Source: Reinekea marinisedimentorum
Lineage (GTDB): Bacteria > Pseudomonadota > Gammaproteobacteria > Pseudomonadales > Natronospirillaceae
NCBI RefSeq assembly: GCF_004341165.1
Contig: NZ_SLZR01000001.1
Coordinates: 248,001 to 312,000 of the forward strand
Direction: 5' to 3'
Length of the DNA stretch: 64,000 nt
Program-made: the position numbers and the translations under genes
The notes under the pieces: generated by a model
Told to the model about the DNA's origin: nothing
What the model saw: only the letters and a program-made list of their open reading frames with translations
The model's database searches: none
Part shown: piece by piece, positions 32,411-41,572 of the stretch
Numbering within the stretch: position 1 is the first letter of the stretch
Layout of the letters: the number at the start of each line of letters is the position of its first letter

Positions 32411-32434
32411 ATAGCCCGCCGCTAAGCGGGCTAT
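32411..32434 (-). other. intercistronic hairpin between binding protein and permeases
   Basis: ATAGCCCGC and GCGGGCTAT form a perfect 9-bp stem with a 6-base loop and no T-run on the minus strand. A second hairpin GGCC-CAGTTTG-GGCC lies at 32468-32484. Such structures commonly hold back 3' exonucleases and let the binding protein mRNA outlast the permease mRNA. Confidence 0.55.
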
Positions 32435-32505
32435 TAAGTATTTTTATAATATTTTCTGGAATTTACAGGCCACAGTTTGCGGCCTTTTTACTGAGTGTTG
32501 AGTAA

Positions 32506-33714
32506 TTAACGAACGCGACGCTTCAGTTGTTTTTCAACATCGTTTAGTGCTTTCTTAATGTCTTCACCGTCGTTAAGAACTTTTTCCAGCGCCTGGTTTA
32601 TCAGGTCTTCGGCGATTAGGTCGCCCTTCATCGGTGTGACCGGCGCTACGTTATCAACGATTTCTGCAAACAGCATGCGGGCTTTCTGGCCGCGCAGGAA
32701 TTCGATCGGCTCTTCAAATGAAGCGTCATTGTAAGTGCCGGTGTGTGCAGGGAAGGCCGCGATGTTTTTGAAGCCGGCCAGCTGAATGTCTTCAGAGATC
32801 ATGTACTCGATTAAATCCCAGGAAGCTTCAGGGTTTTTAGCCTGCTTTGGAATGGCCAGATAAGAGCCGCCCCAGGAGCCATAGGTACCGGCTGGCAGGT
32901 TGCTTACACCCCACAAGCCTGCGGTATCCGGTGCAATCCAATTTTTCAGGTGGCCAAGCAGCCAGGCACCAGACATCTGCGTGGCGAACTTGCCATCACG
33001 GAAACCGGAATACCAGTCTTCAGTCCATTCACTGATCTGACCGTCCATGCCGCCATCGCGAACTTCTTTGGCAATTTCGAAGGCGCGGACAAAGCGCTCG
33101 GAAGTGACCAGCGATTTACCGTCGGCATCGAAGTACAAGCCTTCGCCCTCTTTGGTGTTAAAGCGGTAATAAGCATTGGCCAGTGCGCCGGCATCGCCGA
33201 TCAGCAGAATGCCTTTTTCTTTCAGCTTGCGGCCGTAGTCAATATAGGTATCCCAGTCCGTCATGACTTCGTCTAAATCGAAGCCCATGTCTTCCATGTA
33301 ATCGCGGCGGTAGTACATAACGCCCGGGCCAAGATCGACCGGAACTGCATATTGCGCGCCGTCGTTGCCTTTGCCGGCCGCGACTGCATAGCTGGCGTAA
33401 TCGCCGGCCATATCTTTATAGAATTTGGTTAAATCAACAAAGCCACCGGCGTTCACGAAAGAGCCGACAAAACCCACATCAATTAATACAACGTCGCCTG
33501 CACCGGTGCCGGTTGCCAGGTTCGTTTTCAGTTTGTTGTGGTGGTCGCCGTGGTTGTTCTTCAGCATGGTGACGTTGTGCTGTGACAGGCCGTCTTTAAT
33601 AGCGTTGATTTGGGTGTCGTAGTCAGGGAAGCCATCAATGCGGATGTCTGCTGCGAAGGCAGTTGCAGTGATCAGGCTCAATGCAGTAATGCCGGCCTTT
33701 AAGTGCGCTTTCAT
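32506..33714 (-). CDS. sugar ABC transporter solute-binding protein
   Basis: A 402-residue periplasmic binding protein of the MalE/CUT1 group. The signal peptide (MKAHLKAGITALSLITATAF AA) has no lipobox Cys, so the protein is soluble periplasmic. Family segments include AQYAVPVDLGPGVMYYRRDY and SGAWLLGHLKNW. The likely ligand is cellobiose or longer cello-oligosaccharides, judged only from the neighbouring GH94 and GH1 genes. The ATG at 33714 follows TTGGAG. A strong promoter with an overlapping LacI operator lies just upstream. Confidence 0.88.
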   Translation of the reverse strand: MKAHLKAGITALSLITATAFAADIRIDGFPDYDTQINAIKDGLSQHNVTMLKNNHGDHHNKLKTNLATGTGAGDVVLIDVGFVGSFVNAGGFVDLTKFYKDMAGDYASYAVAAGKGNDGAQYAVPVDLGPGVMYYRRDYMEDMGFDLDEVMTDWDTYIDYGRKLKEKGILLIGDAGALANAYYRFNTKEGEGLYFDADGKSLVTSERFVRAFEIAKEVRDGGMDGQISEWTEDWYSGFRDGKFATQMSGAWLLGHLKNWIAPDTAGLWGVSNLPAGTYGSWGGSYLAIPKQAKNPEASWDLIEYMISEDIQLAGFKNIAAFPAHTGTYNDASFEEPIEFLRGQKARMLFAEIVDNVAPVTPMKGDLIAEDLINQALEKVLNDGEDIKKALNDVEKQLKRRVR

Positions 33715-33792
33715 AATATTCTCCAATTTTTTTGTTTTTATAACTGAATTTAAGGTCTTACTTCACGCTGCCCGGTTAAGGCTGAAACCGCC

Positions 33793-33808
33793 CTGTAACC
33801 GTTTACAG
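33793..33808 (-). promoter_or_regulatory. LacI-family operator at the binding-protein promoter
   Basis: CTGTAACCGTTTACAG, a near-perfect 16-bp palindrome with central CG. It begins three bases downstream of the -10 box and covers the expected start point. The same sequence recurs at 35060-35075 and 39210-39225. Confidence 0.8.
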
Positions 33809-33810
33809 GT

Positions 33811-33839
33811 AGATTAGGAGCCTTGCCTCTGAGTGTCAA
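33811..33839 (-). promoter_or_regulatory. sigma-70 promoter of the ABC/GH1 operon
   Basis: On the minus strand: -35 TTGACA (33834-33839), a 17-base spacer, -10 TAATCT (33811-33816). This is close to consensus, with the LacI operator directly behind it. Confidence 0.8.
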
Positions 33840-33962
33840 CCGGTTTTAGGGCTAAATTGCCCGGAATGGCTGGTAATCGCCCTTTCAGTCAAAAATATTG
33901 GCCAAAAAACGCTCAATATTCACGTAATAGAATAAGATGATAAGCTGAATAGAAGGTTAATT

Positions 33963-33980
33963 CTGTAATCGGTTACACAG
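33963..33980. promoter_or_regulatory. second LacI-family operator copy
   Basis: CTGTAATCGGTTACACAG; the core TGTAATCGGTTACA (33964-33977) differs from the other copies by one base. It lies just past the lacI stop. Confidence 0.6.
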
Positions 33981-34015
33981 GTTGACGCACAGAGTTGTGT
34001 TTTTTAGAGCCGGGT

Positions 34016-35026
34016 CTATTTTTTGCGGTAAGGGGCGGTTGAACTGCGCACGACTAATTCCGGTACAAAGCGCAGGTTTTGTACGTCGGCCGGTTCGTTG
34101 GCAGAAAGCTTCAGGGCCATTTGCGCAGACAGCTTGCCGAACTCGGCAACCGGCACGGCAACGGTGGTCAGTGCCGGTTCTACATAGCGTGCCATGACCA
34201 TATCATCGTATCCGACGATGCTGACTTCCTCAGGAATATTCACGCCACGGCCTTTCAGGGTGTTCATGGCACCGAACGCCATGTGGTCGTTCTGTATGAA
34301 CAACGCCGAGAACTTAACCTTTCTGCGGTACAGCCGCTCAACCGGCGCGATACCGCCCTCTTCCTGAAAATCAGACTCCACAACCAGCCGCTCATCGTAG
34401 GCAATACCGGCCTCTTCCAGTGCCCGACGATAACCGGATAAACGCGCCCTGGCATCGGCTTTGTACAGCGGCCCGGTGATGGTGGCTATCTGGGTGTGGC
34501 CCAGATCTGTCAGGTGTTTCACGGCCAGGTAGCCGCCCAGCTCGTTATCCAGTGAGATGCTGGAATTGATCAGCTCGGGCACCAGGCGATTTACCAGAAT
34601 CAGTGGTACGCCGCTGTTATCGGCAATGTCGATGATGTCCTGATCGGGCAGAACATCCAGGTGCAGGATCAGCGCATCAACGCGCCGTTGCAGCAGAAAG
34701 TCGATGGCATCGCGTTCGCTTTCAACGGTATCGTGGCCGCTGGTAATAATCAGGTGTTTGCCGGCATTGCGGATCTCCTGCTCGGCTTCGTTCATCAGCT
34801 TGCCGAAGAACGGACCGGACAGGTCACCAATGACCATACCGATGGTGTGCGATTTGTTGGTTGCCAGAGAGCGGGCAAAGGAGTTGGGCTTGTAGCCCAG
34901 TTCTTTCATGGCGGCGAGTACTTTATCGCGGGTGGCATCCGATACCCATTTATTGCCGTTGATCACTCGGCTGACGGTTGCGACAGAAACGTTAGCGAAT
35001 TTCGATACTTCGCGAATAGTGGCCAT
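34016..35026 (-). CDS. LacI-family repressor of the cello-oligosaccharide genes
   Basis: A 336-residue LacI/GalR regulator. The N-terminal HTH (IREVSKFANVSVATVSRVIN) and hinge (YKPNSFARSLATNKS) are followed by a periplasmic-binding-protein-like sugar domain (HTIGMVIGDLSGPFFGKLM). The recognition helix VATVSRVIN suits a palindrome with central CG, and four such palindromes lie in this locus, one of them in front of this gene itself. It should release DNA on binding cellobiose or a related sugar. The ATG follows AAGAGAAG. Confidence 0.9.
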   Translation of the reverse strand: MATIREVSKFANVSVATVSRVINGNKWVSDATRDKVLAAMKELGYKPNSFARSLATNKSHTIGMVIGDLSGPFFGKLMNEAEQEIRNAGKHLIITSGHDTVESERDAIDFLLQRRVDALILHLDVLPDQDIIDIADNSGVPLILVNRLVPELINSSISLDNELGGYLAVKHLTDLGHTQIATITGPLYKADARARLSGYRRALEEAGIAYDERLVVESDFQEEGGIAPVERLYRRKVKFSALFIQNDHMAFGAMNTLKGRGVNIPEEVSIVGYDDMVMARYVEPALTTVAVPVAEFGKLSAQMALKLSANEPADVQNLRFVPELVVRSSTAPYRKK

Positions 35027-35059
35027 GAAACTTCTCTTATTAATAGGCTATTAAAATGA

Positions 35060-35075
35060 CTGTAAACGGTTACAG
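35060..35075. promoter_or_regulatory. LacI-family operator upstream of its own gene
   Basis: CTGTAAACGGTTACAG, 34 bp upstream of the lacI start codon. Suggests autoregulation. Confidence 0.75.
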
Positions 35076-35238
35076 TTGGATAATCCAGTCAAGTTCCACT
35101 TTTAAACCAGAAAATCAGCTTGTTAGGCGCTTTGCTGGCAGGAATTAACGGCCCAGATTGTAACACAGCTGAAACATGTTACAGACAACAGAAGCGGAGG
35201 AAGGGTGTGGCACGGGCAGGAACTGGATTGCCAGGCAT

Positions 35239-35272
35239 AAAAAACGGCTGCGGGGTTGCCCCGGCAGCCGTT
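35239..35272 (-). terminator. terminator after cellobiose phosphorylase
   Basis: Minus-strand hairpin AACGGCTGC ... GCAGCCGTT with a GGGGCAACCCC inner part, followed by a run of T on that strand. Confidence 0.85.
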
Positions 35273-35288
35273 GCCTTTGGCATTGCGC

Positions 35289-37745
35289 TTAGCCCAGCGT
35301 GACCAGTACATCGTGCTCGGTGCCGGCCTCAAACAGAGGCAAAATGTTGCCCTCTATGCGAATGCCGCCCACGGTAATCCAGGCAACCGCAGTGCTGCGT
35401 TGTTCCGGATTCTTGATGGTGATGTTGTAGGTAACACCCCGGAATACCCGCTTCACCGAATACTCTTTCCACTCGCGCGGAATGCACGGCGCAATCTGCA
35501 GGCCGTTGTAGTGCGGTTTAATGCCCAGAATGTACTGGGTGATCGCAACGTAGTTCCAGGCTGCGGTGCCGGTCAGCCAGCTGTTCTTGGCCTGGCCGGG
35601 CGTGGCGGCTTCTTTACCGGCAATCATCTGTGCGTACACATAAGGCTCGGTTTTGTGCAGCTTAACCTTATCGTCCTGATAGGCCGGCGCAATCTTGGTG
35701 TAGTACTCAAAGGCGCGGTCGCCGTTTTTAGCGACGGTTTCGCCAATCATGATCCATGGGTTGTTGTGACAGAAGATGCCGCCGTTTTCTTTGTAACCCT
35801 GTGGATAAGTTGAAATCTCGCCGTACTCGACTTTGTATTCGGTAAAGGCCGGGTAGTTCAGCACAATGCCGTAGTCGCAGGCCAGGTACTTGTTAACCGA
35901 ATCCAATGACTGCTGCAGCTTGCCGTCATCCAGGCCAATGCCGGCCATGGTGCAGAAACCCTGTGATTCGATAAAGATTTTTGCCTCATCGGCTTCGTTG
36001 GTGCCCACCTTTTTGCCAAAGGCATCGTAGGCGCGCAGGAACCATTCACCATCCCAGGCGTGTTCTTTAATGGCGGCGACCATCTTTTCAACATGGCCCC
36101 GGGCGCGTTCGGCTTCAGCCGTTTTGCCCAGCTGTTCACACAGCTCGATATAGTCGTTGCCGAACAGCACAAACTGACCGGCAATCATGACGGACTCGGC
36201 GCGGCCCCCCTCTTTGTTTTCCGTAGTCTGGAAGCTTTCGTTCGGCTCCATGGAAAAGCAGTTCAGGTTCAGGCAGTCGTTCCAGTCGGCGCGGCCAATT
36301 AATGGCAGGCCGTGCTCGCCCAGATTATTGGTGATGAAGTTGAACGAGCGGGTTAGGTGCTCAAACAGGCTGGTGGCTTTGCTTGCATCGTTATCGTACG
36401 GCACCTGCTCTTCCAGAATGGAGAAGTCGCCGGTCTCTTTAATGTACACCGTCACCGACTGTACCAGCCACATCGGGTCGTCGTTGAAGTTGCCGCCCAC
36501 CGCTGCGTTGCCGCGCTTGGTTAACGGCTGATACTGGTGATAGGCCGAGCCATCTTCAAACTGGGTGGAGGCGATATCAATGATGCGCTCGCGGGCACGC
36601 TCCGGCACCAGATGGACAAAGCCGATCAAATCCTGGTTGGAATCGCGGAAGCCCATGCCACGGCCAATGCCGGATTCAAAGAACGAGGCCGAACGCGACA
36701 TGTTGAAGGTGACCATATTCTGGTATTGGTTCCAGATGTTCACGCCCCGGTTCAGGCGTTCATCGTCCGAGCTGACAATGTACTTGCTGAGCAGTTCATC
36801 CCAGTAGTTGTTCAGCTTTTTGAAGGCGGCCTGGACCTTTTCGGCCGAGTCGAAGCGCTCAATGGCGGCCAGTGCCTTGGTTTTGTTGATAACGGCTTTG
36901 GATTCCCACTTTTCATCCTGCGGCATTTCTACATAGCCGAGCGTAAATACCAGGTCGCGGGATTCGCCCGGTGCCAGTTCCACTTCAATGTAATGCGAAC
37001 CGACCGGTGACCAGCCATGCGCAATCGAGTTGTTCGGCTGGCCGGTGGCTACGGTCTGCGGTGTATCGAAACCGTTGTAATCGCCCAGGAAGGCATCGCG
37101 GCAGGTATCAAAGCCCTGAATGTCGGTGTTAACCGAATAGTAGGCGAAGTGATCGCGGCGCTCGCGGTACTCGGTTTTGTGGTAGATGACCGAGTCTTTC
37201 ACCTCAACCTGACCGGTCGAGAAATTGCGCTGAAAGTTGGTCATGTCATCTTCAGCGTTCCACAGGCACCACTCCACAAAGCTGAACAGCTTCAGCTTCT
37301 TGGTTTCAGTGCCGTTGTTGGTCAGGGTCATCTGCTGAACTTCCAGATTTTCACCCTGAGGTACGAAGAACAGCACGGAGCTGGTGACGTCATTTTTGGT
37401 ACCGCTGACGCGTGTGTAGCCCATGCCGTGGCGGCACTCGTAGCTATCCAACTCGGTTTTCAGCGGCTTCCAAGCGGGCGACCAGGCCGTATCACCATCA
37501 ACGATATAGAAATAACGGCCGCCGGTATCGACCGGTACATTGTTGTAGCGGTAGCGGGTCAGGCGACGGAACTTGGCGTCTTTGTAAAAGCTGTAGCCGC
37601 CGGCGGTGTTGGAAATAAGCGAAAAGAATGCAGTATCGCCCAGGTAGTTGATCCACGGATAAGGCGTTTTGGGTGTCGTGATAACGTACTCTTTCGCAGC
37701 GTCATCAAAGTAGCCGTATTGTTGATCTTCTGTTGGTTTCGACAT
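35289..37745 (-). CDS. GH94 cellobiose phosphorylase
   Basis: An 818-residue GH94 enzyme of typical length. N-terminal beta-sandwich ([27 protein letters not shown] in two parts), a helical linker, the (alpha/alpha)6 barrel with [11 protein letters not shown] and the catalytic Asp in [12 protein letters not shown] (near residue 487), and a C-terminal jelly roll. It phosphorolyses cellobiose to alpha-glucose 1-phosphate and glucose in the cytoplasm, saving one ATP. The start MSKPTED is preferred because GAGG stands eight bases upstream; the longer frame adds 12 residues that are not typical. It follows the epimerase gene by 28 bp. Confidence 0.93.
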   Translation of the reverse strand: MSKPTEDQQYGYFDDAAKEYVITTPKTPYPWINYLGDTAFFSLISNTAGGYSFYKDAKFRRLTRYRYNNVPVDTGGRYFYIVDGDTAWSPAWKPLKTELDSYECRHGMGYTRVSGTKNDVTSSVLFFVPQGENLEVQQMTLTNNGTETKKLKLFSFVEWCLWNAEDDMTNFQRNFSTGQVEVKDSVIYHKTEYRERRDHFAYYSVNTDIQGFDTCRDAFLGDYNGFDTPQTVATGQPNNSIAHGWSPVGSHYIEVELAPGESRDLVFTLGYVEMPQDEKWESKAVINKTKALAAIERFDSAEKVQAAFKKLNNYWDELLSKYIVSSDDERLNRGVNIWNQYQNMVTFNMSRSASFFESGIGRGMGFRDSNQDLIGFVHLVPERARERIIDIASTQFEDGSAYHQYQPLTKRGNAAVGGNFNDDPMWLVQSVTVYIKETGDFSILEEQVPYDNDASKATSLFEHLTRSFNFITNNLGEHGLPLIGRADWNDCLNLNCFSMEPNESFQTTENKEGGRAESVMIAGQFVLFGNDYIELCEQLGKTAEAERARGHVEKMVAAIKEHAWDGEWFLRAYDAFGKKVGTNEADEAKIFIESQGFCTMAGIGLDDGKLQQSLDSVNKYLACDYGIVLNYPAFTEYKVEYGEISTYPQGYKENGGIFCHNNPWIMIGETVAKNGDRAFEYYTKIAPAYQDDKVKLHKTEPYVYAQMIAGKEAATPGQAKNSWLTGTAAWNYVAITQYILGIKPHYNGLQIAPCIPREWKEYSVKRVFRGVTYNITIKNPEQRSTAVAWITVGGIRIEGNILPLFEAGTEHDVLVTLG

Positions 37746-37773
37746 AGGTAAAGCCTCGTTTTTAGCCTGAAAT

Positions 37774-39012
37774 TTAATCATCGTTGCTGTTTCGTTGATG
37801 ACGCTGATTTTTATTATTTACGTTTGCGACTGCCGCAAAGCCGCCGCTGAGCAGGCTGCAGGCGCGAACAATGTGATAGATGGAGCGCCACGGGCCGGCC
37901 TTACCTTCCGAGAGCACCGGCTCCAGGTTCAGGTTCAGCTGGGAATACCATTCACCGTGCTCGGCATCGACCCAGTGGTTTTCAATGTTCTGCCACAGCT
38001 TGGCAAGCTGCTCAGTATAGCCAGTCTCGCCAGTAAGCTCGGCCGCACAGTAGAGTGCGCAAAGTGCTTCGGTCTGTGGCCACCAGAACAGAACATCCGG
38101 TGCCTGGCCGTTCTCGTCCAGACCAAACAGTATGTTGCCCGAGCTGTGCACGCCACGGCTCAGGCTGACATCAATTAAGCGCAGCAGGTGCGGCTGAAAC
38201 TGAGCCAGACGCGCCTCATCGTCAATAACCATGCACGCCAGGCAACACAACCATGGGGCTTCCAGGTTATGGCCGATGGAGGTCTCCGCTGGCAGTGGTT
38301 GCCACTGACGGTTAAACAGCAGTGGCAGATGGCCCTGATGGCGGACGATTTTCACGGTAAAGATGTCCAGTATGGCTTCAATGCGTTGTTTGACCGATGC
38401 TGTCGGGCTGGCACTGTACAGCTGGGTCAGCGCTTCCAGTGTATGTAACTGGTTACAGGTTGCCGTTAAATTTTCTTCGTCGCTATCCGGTGCCGGTTGA
38501 AAGTCTGCGCCCAGATGGCCGCAGTAAGTCCCGTCTTCACGCAGAAAATGTTGTTGAATCAGCCCTTCCAGTTCAAAGGCGGCTTGCAGCGCGGCTTGAT
38601 TGCCACTGGCCTCAACATACTTTGCCAGTGCAAACAGGCTGTAGCTGTGCGCCAGCAGATACTTGTCGGTATCGACCGGCTGGTGGCTGGCATCGATCGT
38701 CCAGTAAACGCCGCCATTCTGTGCATCCATGAAATAATGAGTGAGTGCCTGATACAGCCTGTGAGCTGTCGCCAGGCAGCTGTCGCTTTGCAGATTGATT
38801 GCGGCGGTGGCATAGCTCCAGAGTGTCCGGGCGTACAGCAGAATACCCTGCTCCGCTGCTGTATCCGCTTCACCAGTGACAGCAACAGCACCATAGAGAC
38901 CACCTTCCGGGTGAATGACCGCGCGGTCCCAGAAGGGCAGAATTTGCTTTGTTACCTGATTTTCAGCTTTTACTGCAATTTCAGCCATCAGGTGCGTATG
39001 GGTTGCTGGCAT
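37774..39012 (-). CDS. AGE-family epimerase, perhaps cellobiose 2-epimerase
   Basis: A 412-residue (alpha/alpha)6-barrel protein of the N-acylglucosamine 2-epimerase superfamily. Features are [10 protein letters not shown] near residue 35, [38 protein letters not shown] (catalytic His region) and FWWPQTEAL. Cellobiose 2-epimerases turn cellobiose into glucosyl-mannose, which suits a gene just ahead of cellobiose phosphorylase. However, the usual partner GH130 phosphorylase is missing, and mannose or GlcNAc epimerase activity cannot be ruled out. A LacI operator lies 200 bp upstream. Confidence 0.75.
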   Translation of the reverse strand: MPATHTHLMAEIAVKAENQVTKQILPFWDRAVIHPEGGLYGAVAVTGEADTAAEQGILLYARTLWSYATAAINLQSDSCLATAHRLYQALTHYFMDAQNGGVYWTIDASHQPVDTDKYLLAHSYSLFALAKYVEASGNQAALQAAFELEGLIQQHFLREDGTYCGHLGADFQPAPDSDEENLTATCNQLHTLEALTQLYSASPTASVKQRIEAILDIFTVKIVRHQGHLPLLFNRQWQPLPAETSIGHNLEAPWLCCLACMVIDDEARLAQFQPHLLRLIDVSLSRGVHSSGNILFGLDENGQAPDVLFWWPQTEALCALYCAAELTGETGYTEQLAKLWQNIENHWVDAEHGEWYSQLNLNLEPVLSEGKAGPWRSIYHIVRACSLLSGGFAAVANVNNKNQRHQRNSNDD

Positions 39013-39410
39013 GTTGCACTCGTATTGGTTGTGTTTGGTTTTCGGTTAAGCGCTTGGTCTGCTTCGTTTGCCGGTATTTTGATCACCGGTCTATGCCTTC
39101 AAAGCCCCGAAAATAAAGGTTTTCGAACAAAACAAGGCGTTTAAAGTTAGAGTTGTTGGGCCCTGAATTATTACTGCATGGAATGGAGTTTAGCCGTAAG
39201 TTGCGGCAATTGTAAACGGTTACAGGTTTCTTTTTGTTGTTTTATTCTGCAGAGGCACCGGCAGGCTGATGAAGGTGTCCATTGGTCAGGGTATAGTGCT
39301 GAGTTCTTCAGCGCTAACAGGGTGAAAACTGAGGGTATTGCCGGCTGGCCGAAGGCACCCCGGCAGCGAAAGCGGCGCCCGGTGATGCCCGGGCGCGTAA
39401 TAAGGTGGAA
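39013..39410. other. gap upstream of the epimerase gene
   Basis: 398 bp. It holds a LacI operator at 39210-39225 and, next to prlC, a hairpin GCGCCCGG/CCGGGCGC at 39375-39396 without a T-run. No gene seen. Confidence 0.55.
39210..39225. promoter_or_regulatory. LacI-family operator of the epimerase-GH94 unit
   Basis: TTGTAAACGGTTACAG, with 14 central bases identical to the copy in front of lacI. On the minus strand a TACAAT hexamer (possible -10) overlaps it. Confidence 0.7.
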
Positions 39411-41456
39411 TTAAGCTGCGATGCCGTTGTGACGCAGCAGTGGCTCAACACTCGGTTCGCGGCCACGGAAGGCTTTGAACAGATCCGCCGCCGGCTCACT
39501 GCCGCCCTTGGCGAGAATGATGTTGCGGAAGTCCGCGCCGGCCTGTTCATTGAAGATGCCCTCTTCCTCGAACCGGCTGAAGGCATCGGCGCTGAGTACT
39601 TCGGCCCACTTGTAGCTATAGTAGCCCGCTGCGTAGCCACCGGAGAAGATGTGGCCAAAGCCGTTCTGGAACTTGTTCTCTTTAATGGCCGGCACCACGG
39701 CTACCCTCGCGCGCACATCGTCGAGCACCTGCTGAATATCGTTGGCGCTGAAGCCTTCGGTTTTCATGTGCAGGGTCATATCGAACAGCGAGAACTCCAG
39801 CTGGCGCACGGTCATCATGGCGCTCTGGAAGTTTTTCGCCGCCAGCAGTTTATCGAGCAGTTCTTTCGGCAGTTTTTCACGGGTTTCAACATGGCCGGAG
39901 ATAAACGCCAGTGCTTCCTCCTGCCAGCACCAGTTTTCCATGAACTGGCTGGGCAGCTCTACCGCATCCCAGGCAACGCCGTTAATGCCGGAAACCGACT
40001 TGACGTTGATGCGCGTGAGCATGTGGTGCAGGCCATGGCCGAACTCATGGAACAGCGTGGTCAGCTCATTGTGGGTCAGCAGTGATGGCTTGCCATCCAC
40101 CGGCGGTGTGAAGTTGCAGGTCAGGTAGGCCACCGGCAGCTGGGTGTTCTCTTCATCGAGTGACATCCGCACCCGGCAGTCATCCATCCAGGCACCGCCG
40201 CGTTTGCCTTCACGGGCATACAAATCGAGATAAAAACGGGCAATCGGCTTGCCGTTTTCGTAGACGTTATGCAGCTGAACATCCGGGTGATAGGTTTCAA
40301 ACTCCTCGGCCGGTTCAATGGTGATGTTGAACAGGCGGGTTGCGGTTTCAAACAGGCCCACCATGGCTTTGGGTGCCGGGAAGTAAGGGCGCAGCTGCTC
40401 CTGAGAAATGCTGTAGGTCTTCTGCTTGAGTTTTTCGGAGGCGTAGCTGACATCCCAGGGTTTCAGCTCGTCTAAACCCAGCTCTTCTTTGGCAAATGCC
40501 GCCAGCTCGGCGAATTCATTCTGTGCCTGTGGATAAGCCTTTTCCGCCAGTTCGTTCAGGAAGCCAACAACCTCTTCCGGGGTTTCCGCCATCTTGGTGG
40601 CCAGCGAAACCTCGGCATGGTTTTTATAGCCGATGAGCTCTGCCACCTGCTGACGTTTTTCCAGAATTTGGGTCATCACCGGGCCGTTATCGAACTTACC
40701 GGCATCCGGGCCAAGGTCGGAGGCTTTGCTGACGTTGGCGCGATAGACCTCTTCACGCAGGGCGCGGTTATCGGCATAGGTAAGCACCGGAATAACCGAC
40801 GGCATTTCCAGCGTAATCAGCCAGCCATCTTTGCCTTTTTGTTTGGCGTACTGGGCCAGCGTATCGAGCGCGGATTGCGGCAGGCCGGCCAGTTCCGCTT
40901 CATCGCTGACGGCGCGAGTCCAGCTTTGGGTGGCGTCGAGCAGCTGTTCGGAGAATTTCTGGCTCAGTTGCGCCAGCTCGTTCTGCAGCTTGGCGTACTG
41001 TTCTTTTTGAGCTGCTGGCAGATCAATACCACTCAGGCGGAAGCCCAGTAATGTCTGACGGATGGTTTCTTTCTGGGCGGTGGAAAGCTCGCTGTAGCCT
41101 TCGCCCTGTTCAATTTCCTGATAGGCCTTGAACAGACCTTCGTGCTGACCCACCCAGGTGCCGTACTCGGTCACCATGGCCAGTGCTTTGCCGTAGGCTT
41201 CGCGCAGTTCGGGCGAGTCTTTTACGCTGTTTAAATGGCCGAACACCGCCCAGGCGTTATCCAGCAGGCGCGCTTGCTGGTCAATGGGTTCAATCACGGT
41301 TGCCCAGCTGGCCGGTGCCGGGTTGGCCAGGGCCTTTTCGATGGTGGCTTTGCCGTCGGCAATGAGCTGGCTGATCGCCGGTTCGATTTGTTCCGGAGCG
41401 AACTGTTCAAAAGGGGGCAGTTCCAGATCTTGTAACAGCGGGTTGGTGTCGGTCAT
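39411..41456 (-). CDS. prlC: oligopeptidase A (M3 metallopeptidase)
   Basis: A 681-residue cytoplasmic M3-family peptidase, the usual length for PrlC/OpdA. The zinc motif is in LFHEFGHGLHHML, followed by the third-ligand region ELPSQFMENWCW. PrlC breaks down short peptides, including cleaved signal peptides. The start follows CAAGGAACC. It is unrelated to the neighbouring sugar locus and is probably monocistronic. Confidence 0.93.
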   Translation of the reverse strand: MTDTNPLLQDLELPPFEQFAPEQIEPAISQLIADGKATIEKALANPAPASWATVIEPIDQQARLLDNAWAVFGHLNSVKDSPELREAYGKALAMVTEYGTWVGQHEGLFKAYQEIEQGEGYSELSTAQKETIRQTLLGFRLSGIDLPAAQKEQYAKLQNELAQLSQKFSEQLLDATQSWTRAVSDEAELAGLPQSALDTLAQYAKQKGKDGWLITLEMPSVIPVLTYADNRALREEVYRANVSKASDLGPDAGKFDNGPVMTQILEKRQQVAELIGYKNHAEVSLATKMAETPEEVVGFLNELAEKAYPQAQNEFAELAAFAKEELGLDELKPWDVSYASEKLKQKTYSISQEQLRPYFPAPKAMVGLFETATRLFNITIEPAEEFETYHPDVQLHNVYENGKPIARFYLDLYAREGKRGGAWMDDCRVRMSLDEENTQLPVAYLTCNFTPPVDGKPSLLTHNELTTLFHEFGHGLHHMLTRINVKSVSGINGVAWDAVELPSQFMENWCWQEEALAFISGHVETREKLPKELLDKLLAAKNFQSAMMTVRQLEFSLFDMTLHMKTEGFSANDIQQVLDDVRARVAVVPAIKENKFQNGFGHIFSGGYAAGYYSYKWAEVLSADAFSRFEEEGIFNEQAGADFRNIILAKGGSEPAADLFKAFRGREPSVEPLLRHNGIAA

Positions 41457-41572
41457 GTCGGTTCCTTGTGCTTTTCAGGCAAATTCGTTCGAAAGTTAAA
41501 GTCATAATAGGGGCGTGATGGCCTTCTACAAGCGGGCTGTCACGAAAACTTCATCGCTGGCGGCTCATTATC

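Larger units (their letters stand above)
33715..34015. other. promoter region of the ABC/GH1 operon
   Basis: A 301-bp gap between lacI and the binding-protein gene. It holds the sigma-70 promoter at 33811-33839, its operator at 33793-33808 and a second operator-like dyad at 33963-33980, 170 bp upstream. Two operators at this distance could allow looping. Confidence 0.65.

Noticed and set aside
38444-38457. TGTAACTGGTTACA inside the epimerase gene as a fifth LacI operator
   Set aside because: It encodes the CNQLH segment of the enzyme and lies mid-gene. The central CG of the other copies is missing, so chance is more likely, though binding is not excluded.
39375-39396. GC-rich hairpin as terminator of prlC
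   Set aside because: No T-run follows on the minus strand, so it is only noted in the gap description.
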